Shown one piece after another: positions 1 to 5,966 of a stretch of 8,185 nt of DNA; position 1 is the stretch's first letter; every line of letters begins with the position of its first letter. Location of the stretch: assembly GCA_003152145.1 (NCBI GenBank), contig PLZL01000297.1, forward strand, positions 1-8,185, in the 5' to 3' direction. The translations under genes were made by a program, and so were the position numbers. Below the pieces are notes generated by a model. It had not been told where the DNA came from. It did not search any database and was given only the letters and a program-made list of their open reading frames with translations. The stretch comes from Limisphaerales bacterium. GTDB lineage: Bacteria > Verrucomicrobiota > Verrucomicrobiae > Limisphaerales > UBA11358.

Positions 1-60
1 GCGGAGAATTCAACACCGTTTTGGTCGCACCATCCAGTTCTGCGGAGTGAATATATGAAA

Positions 61-93
61 GCGTGACTCACGCCGTCGGCGTAGATTGACGGC
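61..93 (+). other. Two adjacent inverted repeats upstream of the transposase
   Basis: GCGTG (61-65) pairs with CACGC (69-73) around a 3-nt loop. Overlapping it by two bases, GCCGTC (72-77) pairs with GACGGC (88-93) around a 10-nt loop. Because of the overlap the two stems cannot both form in full. They lie in the leader of an IS110 transposase, where IS110-group elements encode the bridge RNA. Assignment to such an RNA is inference, because only 119 nt of this flank is visible. Confidence 0.35.
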
Positions 94-107
94 AACGACA
101 ATCAAGA

Positions 108-113
108 AAGGAG
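108..113 (+). promoter_or_regulatory. Ribosome binding site of the transposase
   Basis: AAGGAG lies 6 nt before the ATG at 120. This is a near-ideal Shine-Dalgarno sequence and fixes the transposase start. The other genes in the window lack one this good, consistent with the element having its own translation signals. Confidence 0.75.
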
Positions 114-119
114 CCACGT

Positions 120-1194
120 ATGAAAGAGTATATCGCATTTGACAGCCACAGGCATTATACTTTGATGGAACGAGAAGACGCGCAGACCGGACGCACCGTC
201 CAGCAACGGATCGAACACCAGCGCGGGGCGTTGTGCGCCGGTTTGCGTGAATGTCCTCCGCATCAAACCGTGGCGGTGGAAGCCACCGGCAACTGGTATT
301 GGATCATCGGTGAGATCGAGCAGGCCGGCCATCAGCCGCTGCTGGTGCATCCGCGCAAAGCCAAGCTGATGATGGGTATGATCCAACCAGACGGACAAGC
401 TGGACGTGCATGGCTTGAACCGGCTCCAGCGCAATGACACGCTGCCCACCGTCTGGATTCCGCCTGCCGAGTTGCGTGACCAGCGCGAACTGACCCGCAC
501 CCGGCTGGTGCTAGTGGTCAGCCGCACGCGGCTCAAAAACCGCCTCAGTTCCACGCTGGCCAAATATGGATTGAACATTGAAGCCAGTGACTCGTTTGGC
601 CGGCTGGGTCGCAAACAATGGCAGGACTGTTTGACCACATTGCCGCCGCAAACCCGTTTTGTCACCGAACAACTGCTTCAGCAATTGGATTTTCTGCAAG
701 GTCAGATCGAGCAGCAGGAACAGCGGCTCCAGGAATTATTGCAAGTGACCCCCGCGATGCAACGACTGCAAACACTGCCCGGCATCGGGCTAATCTTGGC
801 GGCCACGGTGGCTATGGAGATCGGCGACGTGAACCGCTTTGCCAGCCACGAACACTTGGCCAGCTACGCTGGCACGACCCCGCGGGTGCATAGCAGCGGC
901 GACAAAACGCGCTATGGACGGCTTCGTTCGGACGTCAACCGCTATCTCAAGTGGGCCTATGTGGAAGCGGCCAACGTCATCGTCTCGCACCAGGCACACT
1001 GGAGTCCCCGACACGTCGTGCATTTGTATCGGCGACTGCGGGACCGTAAAGGCCACGCCAAAGCGGTGGGTGCCGTCGCCCGCCATCTGGCCGAAGCCAG
1101 CTTTTGGGTTTTGCGCCGGGATGAGGATTATCGGGAACCGGCGCAAAGTCAGGTCAGGGTTGACCAGACCGGCAGCAGCGCGATTTCGTCATGA
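120..1194 (+). pseudogene. IS110-family transposase, frameshifted
   Basis: This is a DEDD recombinase that would cut and rejoin DNA for an IS110-type element. Frame one runs from ATG 120 and reads the N-terminal RuvC-like domain: D8 in AFDSH and E54 in VAVEATGN. Near 383-384 there is one base too many (ATCC where ATC is expected). Dropping it continues at 385 as [14 protein letters not shown], restoring the last acidic pair D92 and D95 and giving a product of about 357 residues, normal for the family. The second frame then reads to the stop at 1192-1194. It contains a Gln/Glu-rich probable coiled coil (about 190-210) and the C-terminal transposase domain (about 216-300), with LPGIG and the serine-bearing HSSGDK motif (S258/S259). 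As written, frame one ends at 437 after 105 residues, so no complete enzyme is made unless ribosomes shift or the extra base is a sequencing error. The second frame has a GTG at 406 but no N-terminal catalytic residues. Family assignment is firm; the cause of the shift is not known. Confidence 0.88.
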
Positions 1195-1281
1195 AGCCAC
1201 AGGCTTCGGGGAGTGAATGCGACCGGCCGGTAGAACAATTCCATGCCTCGTTGAAGGCGAAGAGATGACTGGGTTCAACCC
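1193..1281 (+). other. Cluster of small inverted repeats in the right flank of the IS
   Basis: Just past the transposase stop lie GAAGCC/GGCTTC (1193-1198 and 1202-1207, 3-nt loop), the 10-base palindrome ACCGGCCGGT (1222-1231), GCCT/AGGC (1245-1248 and 1255-1258) and GGGTT/AACCC (1271-1275 and 1277-1281). The first overlaps the stop codon. No gene is seen between 1195 and 1391. The structures may act in ending transcription, at the element end or in a guide RNA (IS1111-type relatives carry theirs downstream). None of these roles can be shown here. Confidence 0.3.
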
Positions 1282-1340
1282 GAACTATGAACAACGTGGG
1301 CAGCTTGACATTCGTGCTTTCAGAGATGACAAAATGAAGA

Positions 1341-1371
1341 CTGCCCTCGCTCCCAAACGGGGCGAGGGCAG
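1341..1371. terminator. Strong hairpin between convergent genes, probable terminator
   Basis: CTGCCCTCGC (1341-1350) is perfectly complementary to GCGAGGGCAG (1362-1371). Inside it, CCC (1352-1354) pairs with GGG (1359-1361) around AAAC, with one bulged T. The hairpin begins 21 nt beyond the stop codon of the minus-strand gene ending at 1392. Read on the minus strand it is followed by TCTTCATTTT, a moderate T-run; on the plus strand the following AAGTTT is weaker. It probably ends the minus-strand transcript and may work in both directions. Such GC-rich hairpins can also be dispersed intergenic repeats. Confidence 0.6.
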
Positions 1372-1391
1372 CGGAAGTTTCGAGGTCAGTT

Positions 1392-4337
1392 TTACTCCGG
1401 ATCCAGGACGACGCGAATGAAGCCCTGCGGGCCTGTGAAGGGAATCATTACCTGGATGCCGTCTCCGCCATCGGTGGATAGCTCCGTGAAAATGTCAAAG
1501 AAACTATCCGCCTGCAAGGTAGGCGACTCCCGCACCCGGTAAACTCGACCGGGAACTGCGGAGAAGAACACGTCGAAGAAACTGTCCATCATCCCGGCCC
1601 GATTGATCGCCGGCAGAAGTTCCATGTCCAGCGGCAGTTGCAGGAAGTCCTCGGTCGCGGGGCTGCCTTGGTTGTCATACAGCATGACGTGCAGCATGGC
1701 GTAGCGTGCGCCAGGTGGAATTTGTTGCTGTAGGGGAATCCGCATCACGCCGCCGGGTTGGACCGGCGTCGGTGAAATCGGCAGCGGCACGGTGAGAATC
1801 GGTGTGCGAGACCCATTGGGTTTCATCAGATCCAATGGCGTTGGGTCAGTGAAGTATTCAATGGAGCCGCCTGCCACAATGACAGGGGCTGGAACAAAGT
1901 CGTTCGCCAAAATGAGGACGGTGCCATTGCCAAGGAGGCGGTGATTAAGTTGGATGGGCGTGCCAACCACGGTGGGGCCTTGCAACCAGGCCATTGAAAC
2001 GATGTTCAACAAATTGCCCGCCATTTCGGCACCGACGTGGGTGAGTTCGCCCGGTTGGATGGTCTTGCCATTCCATTGCAGCACCGTGTTGCCGCCGACG
2101 TAGCTGGCCTGGAAGTTGGGCCAATTTGTCGGCGGCGAATCGTCGTAGTGCGCCGTCACTTCCCGGATGCCGGCAACCACGATGCGAATGCCATCCACGG
2201 GCACAGGGGTGGTGTTGATGAGGTCTTTGTTGACGCTGACAATCGGGAATGAGCGTAACGCGAAGGAGAGATCCAGACTGATGTTCGTGCGCGGATCGTG
2301 CAGGTCTTTCCAGTCGCCGAGCGGACCGCCGCTGATGCCCATGTGGCCGAAGACGGCGTCGTCGTTCCAGTGGTTGGTGGTCGTTTTCCAACCGAAGAGG
2401 AACTGGTTCGTGTCCGTCGTGGTGGCAACCAGCGATAGCCAGTAAACCTTCTGGGCGGCGAGGCCGCCATCCTGTCGCCAGCAGGGCAGGTTCGGATAGA
2501 AGTCGTAACGCCAGATTTGCGTGTCGTTTCCAATCAGGCCACCGATGCCCGGCAGGTTCGGTTCATAGAAACGCTCCTGCACGTTGGGAACCGCCAGGCT
2601 GGATTTATAGCGGAGCAAGGAAGTGGCGGTGGAGGTCGGCGGATAAAAGGTCTGCGTGCAAAGGGGTTGACCGGGGTGGCTGAAGCTGCTGGTGCCGGGT
2701 TGTTTCGGAACATCAGTCCAGAGTCCCAGTTGGAAGGTGACATTCGGGTCCACCTTGTCACCGAGCCAAGAGCCCCAGACGGTGATGCCGTTGATGCGAC
2801 CCGGTATGCGGCAGGGGAAGTCATCCGCGAGAATATTCGGCACCGTGGCCTTCACGTCCAGTCCGTTTGTGGATGTGTCGGGCCACTGAACATATTTCGG
2901 TTTGATACTCGGGTCGCAATCGGCGCTGGGCGGCCCGTTGTTAAGAAGGAAGGCCAGATCCAAGCTGATGCCGCTACGCGGATCATGAAGGTCCTTCCAG
3001 TCGCCAAGAGCGGTGCCAGCGGCATTCACGTGACCATAGACGGCGTCGTCGTTCCAATGGTTCGTCGAAGTCTTCCAGCCAAACTGCACGTTGGCATTCA
3101 CCGTTTTCGCGCAAACCGAGAGCCAGTAAACGATGGGCGCGTTGGTGGAGCCTTTCTGGCAAAACGGATTCTTGGGATTGAAGTTGTAAGAATAGACCAC
3201 GTTTTCGGGAGACATTAAGCCGGTTTCCGGATCATAGAACTGCTCGCTGCCCGTGCCGACAGTTGCCTGTGTGTAGCTGCCGGGCAAGAAGGTTTCGGTC
3301 CACACCAAGTTGCCGGGACGGCTGTAGGAATTAGCAGTGCCGGCAGGCAGGTCGCTCCAGATGCCAACGACAAAAACCGTGTTCGGATCAGGCGTGGCAT
3401 TGGTCTTCCAGGATGCCCAGACCTGGATGTTCGTAATCGTGCCGGCCGCTTTGCACGGGAAATCATCCGCCACGATGCTTTGGAATGTGGCTTTGACATC
3501 CAACCCCGCCTGCACGTCCGGCAACTGCACCCATTTGTTCGTCGCGGTCTGCGGAGGCGGGTTGGTCACAGCCGGCAGGGTGGTGATGGCGAAGGCCATG
3601 TCGAGACTGCGGTTCACAGCGCTGTTTGGATCGCGGAGCTCTTTCCAGTCCAGCAGCGGATTTCCATTGGGATCCAAGTGACCATACACCGCGTCGTCGT
3701 TCCAGTGGTTGGTGGCGGTTTTCCAGCCAAACATCGCGGTGTTTGCGCCCGCAGTGACCGACAGCCAATACACGAGCGGGTTGTTGGGCGAACCTTGCTG
3801 GACAAACGGATTGGTGGGATAAAAATTATACTGCCAGATCATGTGATCCGGCCCCAGAATCTGACCGGCAGGCGACGGATCGGGATTCCAGAATTGTTCG
3901 TTCGCCGTCTGCCAGGCCTTGATCTTATACTGGCCCGCTGCGAAGGTTTGACTCCACACAAGACTGCCGGGATGGCTGGGCGTCACGACAGAATTGTTGG
4001 TGATCGCCGGGATATCCGACCAGATGCTCAACGTGATCGGGATTGTCTGATCGGGCGTGTCACCAAGCCAGGAGGTCCAGAGATGAATGTCCGAGATCGG
4101 GCCGGTCTTCCGACATGGGAAATCATCCGCGACGATCAGTGGCTGGGCACCCGCCAACTGGGCCACCAGCACATCGTAGCCGGTCTTATCCGGGAATTGA
4201 ACCCATTTCGTGGCGTTCGTGTTGGGCCAGTCGGCCCGCAAAGGCGTGAGGGTGACACCCAGCAGCAACAAGGCTGCAGGCGCGGCTAAACGAAGGACTC
4301 GGGTGAACAGTTGGTTGGTGAAGGATGATGTTGTCAT
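1392..4337 (-). CDS. Secreted protein with three diverged repeat domains, function unknown
   Basis: This predicted exported protein has 981 residues. The ATG at 4337 is followed by a classical signal peptide: Arg13 and Arg16, a hydrophobic core LAAPAALLLLGVTL, and likely cleavage after LRA (residue 35). Three related domains follow at about 44-251, 268-465 and 481-695. Each opens with K-(W/Y)-V-Q-x-P-D, has ADDFPC and W-x-SW, and ends with YWLS, FGWKT-x-TNHWNDDAV-(Y/F)-GH, DWK-(E/D)-L-x-DP and a closing S-L-D-(L/M)-(A/S)-F. Residues 696-981 form a separate C-terminal region ending in a GRVYRV...GFIRV tail typical of verrucomicrobial exported proteins. I do not recognise an enzyme motif. The repeats resemble a domain of unknown function in exported planctomycete and verrucomicrobial proteins, possibly DUF7901, which I cannot confirm. 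The frame stays open up to an ATG at 4502, but that codon lies within the promoter, so the 4337 start is preferred. The gene appears to be a single transcription unit. Confidence 0.85.
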   Translation of the reverse strand: MTTSSFTNQLFTRVLRLAAPAALLLLGVTLTPLRADWPNTNATKWVQFPDKTGYDVLVAQLAGAQPLIVADDFPCRKTGPISDIHLWTSWLGDTPDQTIPITLSIWSDIPAITNNSVVTPSHPGSLVWSQTFAAGQYKIKAWQTANEQFWNPDPSPAGQILGPDHMIWQYNFYPTNPFVQQGSPNNPLVYWLSVTAGANTAMFGWKTATNHWNDDAVYGHLDPNGNPLLDWKELRDPNSAVNRSLDMAFAITTLPAVTNPPPQTATNKWVQLPDVQAGLDVKATFQSIVADDFPCKAAGTITNIQVWASWKTNATPDPNTVFVVGIWSDLPAGTANSYSRPGNLVWTETFLPGSYTQATVGTGSEQFYDPETGLMSPENVVYSYNFNPKNPFCQKGSTNAPIVYWLSVCAKTVNANVQFGWKTSTNHWNDDAVYGHVNAAGTALGDWKDLHDPRSGISLDLAFLLNNGPPSADCDPSIKPKYVQWPDTSTNGLDVKATVPNILADDFPCRIPGRINGITVWGSWLGDKVDPNVTFQLGLWTDVPKQPGTSSFSHPGQPLCTQTFYPPTSTATSLLRYKSSLAVPNVQERFYEPNLPGIGGLIGNDTQIWRYDFYPNLPCWRQDGGLAAQKVYWLSLVATTTDTNQFLFGWKTTTNHWNDDAVFGHMGISGGPLGDWKDLHDPRTNISLDLSFALRSFPIVSVNKDLINTTPVPVDGIRIVVAGIREVTAHYDDSPPTNWPNFQASYVGGNTVLQWNGKTIQPGELTHVGAEMAGNLLNIVSMAWLQGPTVVGTPIQLNHRLLGNGTVLILANDFVPAPVIVAGGSIEYFTDPTPLDLMKPNGSRTPILTVPLPISPTPVQPGGVMRIPLQQQIPPGARYAMLHVMLYDNQGSPATEDFLQLPLDMELLPAINRAGMMDSFFDVFFSAVPGRVYRVRESPTLQADSFFDIFTELSTDGGDGIQVMIPFTGPQGFIRVVLDPE
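2253..2897 (-). repeat. Third copy of the repeat domain (protein level)
   Basis: Codes for residues 481-695 of the secreted protein. This is the longest copy: it has an insertion of roughly 15 residues in the middle, after the CTQTFYPP stretch, and two extra cysteines. Its key motifs are ADDFPC, YWLSL and TNHWNDDAVFGH. The DNA around 2355-2400 is closely similar to the matching parts of the other copies. Confidence 0.85.
2943..3536 (-). repeat. Second copy of the repeat domain (protein level)
   Basis: Codes for residues 268-465 of the secreted protein. It shares GLDVKAT and DWKDLHDPR with the third copy, so these two look closer to each other than to the first. A linker rich in Pro and Thr separates it from the first copy. 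Confidence 0.85.
3585..4208 (-). repeat. First copy of the repeat domain (protein level)
   Basis: Codes for residues 44-251 of the secreted protein, shortly after the signal peptide. It is the most diverged copy at its start (GYDVLVAQ in place of GLDVKAT). Its only cysteine is that of ADDFPC, so this residue is unlikely to form a disulfide within the domain. Confidence 0.85.
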
Positions 4338-4486
4338 AGGTTTTGGCTGTTTAAGTGTGTTTTTCTCCCTTGCGAACGGGCGCTGGTCATGCGACCCAAC
4401 ACCCAATCCGTTTCTTCCCGTTCCCTGCGACCGAATAAAAAAACGCCGATTCATTGCTCGCGCATTTTGACCGATTCCGTTGAATA
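4338..4486 (-). promoter_or_regulatory. Long 5' leader of the secreted protein gene
   Basis: About 150 nt separate the predicted transcription start from the chosen ATG. On the minus strand the leader contains GAACGGG (4417-4423) pairing with CCCGTTC (4374-4380). Inside that loop GGTC pairs with GACC (4385-4396, 4-nt loop). A run of seven T lies further upstream in the leader. No Shine-Dalgarno sequence sits close to the ATG; a GGGAG lies about 28 nt away. No known riboswitch is recognised. The structure may be incidental. Confidence 0.35.
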
Positions 4487-4492
4487 GACTTT

Positions 4493-4521
4493 TTAATATC
4501 ATTAAATAGCCAAACTGTCAA
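4493..4521 (-). promoter_or_regulatory. Sigma70-like promoter of the secreted protein gene
   Basis: On the minus strand there is a perfect -35 TTGACA (4516-4521), a 17-nt spacer and a -10 TATTAA (4493-4498, four of six matches to consensus). Transcription would start near 4486. The region around it is AT-rich in a GC-rich neighbourhood. The ATG that would begin the longest reading of the downstream gene (4500-4502) falls in the spacer and so would not be transcribed from this promoter. Confidence 0.7.
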
Positions 4522-4541
4522 GAGGAAAACTGCCGAAAATT

Positions 4542-4564
4542 GCCGGCCTGTTCACAACACCGGC
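4542..4564 (-). terminator. Weak candidate terminator after the DUF1015 gene
   Basis: GCCGG (4542-4546) pairs with CCGGC (4560-4564) around a 13-nt loop. Read on the minus strand it is followed by AATTTT. It lies about 95 nt past the DUF1015 stop codon and before the promoter of the next gene, which is where a terminator is expected. The stem is short and the loop long, so this is tentative. Nothing else is visible in 4565-4657. Confidence 0.3.
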
Positions 4565-4657
4565 CGTGCTCTAGCAGAATGAGCGGGCCCGGGGTGGCAG
4601 TGTGCGCCCAAAATGGATGCAGTCGGGCGGAGGCCATCCGGTGGCGTTCCGAAAAAA

Positions 4658-5917
4658 TCAAATCATGTGGCAAAACATGGCGTCGCGCAGTTTCGGCTCG
4701 AACCAGGTGCTCTTGGGCGGCATGATTCCACCCGCGTCGGCTACGGCCATCAAATCGTTCATGCTCGTCGGGAACATCGAAAACGCGCAGGTGTATTCGC
4801 CGCTGTCCACCAGTTTTTCCAGTTCCGCCGTGCCGCGGATGCCGCCGACGAAATGGATGCGTTTGCTCGTGCGCGGATCGTCAATTCGGAACACCGGTTT
4901 GAGAATGTGTTCCTGCAACAGTGTCGCGTCGAGACTTTCAACCGGGTTTCTTTTTTTCCGGGAAGACTGGGTCTCCAAATTTTCATCGGGTTTGTCCAAC
5001 TCCAAGAATTTTTCGCGGAAAATGAGCGTGTGCCATTTGCCTCGCATATAAAAGCCGAATTCATGCCGGCGCGCGGGCACCGGCGAAGCGTCCGGGTTGA
5101 CGGCGAAGGCCGCGCCGAGAATTTCCATCACCTGATCCGGCGTCCACCCGTTCAAATCCTTCAGCACGCGGTTGTAGGGCAGAATCCGCATCTGATTGTG
5201 CGGAAAAATCACGGCGAGAAAGAATCCGCTGCCGCCTGCGCCCTGGCGATTCTGAAAAACGCGCACCGCCGCCGCGCTTCGGTGATGGCCGTCGGCGATG
5301 TAAAGCTGTTGAATACCGGTGAACGTCCGCTCGATGAATTTGATTTCGTCGGCGTCGGAAATCGTCCACGAAGTGTGCCGCACGCCGTCCGCAGCGGTGA
5401 AATCCATGTCCGGTTTAGCGGAGATTTTTTTGGCAATCAACTCGTCGAGCACCGCGCCAGCGCGGTGCGCCAGGAAAACCGGGCCGGTCTGCGCATTCAG
5501 CGCCTCGATGTGGCGGACGCGGTCATCCTCCTTGTCCACGCGAGTGAGTTCGTGTTTTTTGATGACGCCGCGGAGATATTCCTCGCAAGTCGCGGCGGCG
5601 ACGAGGCCGGTTTGCGGATGTTCGTCCATGATCTGGCGATACAAATAAAAACACGGCTGCGAATCCTGTTTCAGCGCGCCCTGCGAAATGAGTTTCTGAA
5701 AATTCTCCCTGCCCTTCGCATAGACTGCCGGCGCATAAATGTCCGTGCCGGGCGGCAAATCCACTTCCGGCCGGCTGACGTGGAAAAAACTCAACGAATT
5801 GCCGGCGGCGATGGCGCGCGCCTCGTCCGACGACAACACGTCGTAGGGCAATTCGCAGATTTGCGAAGCGAGTTCGGGTTTCGGCCGCAGCGCGGCAAAG
5901 GGTTTGATCGTCGCCAT
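4658..5917 (-). CDS. DUF1015 family protein
   Basis: This 419-residue protein is recognised as DUF1015 (COG4198) from its whole length. It has the usual start ATIKPFAALRP, PYDV at 24-27, KKHELTR at 120-126, the hallmark ADGHHRSAAA at 208-217, and a C-terminal GIMPPKSTWFEPKL at 397-410. The biochemical role of the family is not established to my knowledge. The DGHHR motif resembles that of ParB-like folds such as the archaeal serine kinase SerK (inference). It is predicted to be cytoplasmic, with no signal peptide or membrane segment. The ATG at 5917 is chosen because family members begin with this sequence; an in-frame ATG at 5950 would add 11 atypical residues. There is no clear Shine-Dalgarno sequence. 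It follows cysA by 49 nt on the same strand and is probably the last gene of that transcript. DUF1015 genes are often found beside serA and serC, which would fit a role in serine or cysteine metabolism. Confidence 0.92.
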   Translation of the reverse strand: MATIKPFAALRPKPELASQICELPYDVLSSDEARAIAAGNSLSFFHVSRPEVDLPPGTDIYAPAVYAKGRENFQKLISQGALKQDSQPCFYLYRQIMDEHPQTGLVAAATCEEYLRGVIKKHELTRVDKEDDRVRHIEALNAQTGPVFLAHRAGAVLDELIAKKISAKPDMDFTAADGVRHTSWTISDADEIKFIERTFTGIQQLYIADGHHRSAAAVRVFQNRQGAGGSGFFLAVIFPHNQMRILPYNRVLKDLNGWTPDQVMEILGAAFAVNPDASPVPARRHEFGFYMRGKWHTLIFREKFLELDKPDENLETQSSRKKRNPVESLDATLLQEHILKPVFRIDDPRTSKRIHFVGGIRGTAELEKLVDSGEYTCAFSMFPTSMNDLMAVADAGGIMPPKSTWFEPKLRDAMFCHMI

Positions 5918-5966
5918 TAAGCGGCGGGAAGATACGGACGCCAATGCCAACGCGCACGGAGAAAAT

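Larger units (their letters stand above)
1..1340 (+). mobile_element. IS110-family insertion sequence (left end outside or unresolved)
   Basis: The element is recognised by its transposase, which has the IS110 layout of an N-terminal RuvC-like DEDD domain and a C-terminal transposase domain with a serine. IS110 elements lack ordinary terminal inverted repeats and move through a circular intermediate, using a guide RNA encoded in a non-coding end. I therefore cannot fix the ends by eye. At least 119 nt of non-coding sequence lies upstream of the transposase and about 146 nt lies between its stop codon and the hairpin at 1341. The limits given are the largest span that could belong to the element; the right end may lie anywhere from about 1195 to 1390. 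The element converges on the large gene on the other strand and does not visibly interrupt it. Confidence 0.6.

Noticed and set aside
102..665. A 187-codon minus-strand frame opposite the transposase
   Set aside because: It is a shadow of the transposase; the sense strand carries all the IS110 motifs and a good ribosome binding site.
1217..1420. A 67-codon plus-strand frame after the transposase
   Set aside because: It reads through the 1341-1371 hairpin and into the end of the opposite gene. It has no Shine-Dalgarno sequence and no recognisable content.
2517..4289. Plus-strand open frames 2517-3218 and 3480-4289 opposite the secreted protein
   Set aside because: They run opposite the repeat domains and reproduce their periodicity in antisense. 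No family resemblance or start signal supports them.
4613..5920. A 435-codon open frame on the plus strand opposite the DUF1015 gene
   Set aside because: The opposite strand matches DUF1015 along its whole length. The plus-strand product is Arg/His-rich with no recognisable motif, as expected for the antisense of a GC-rich gene.
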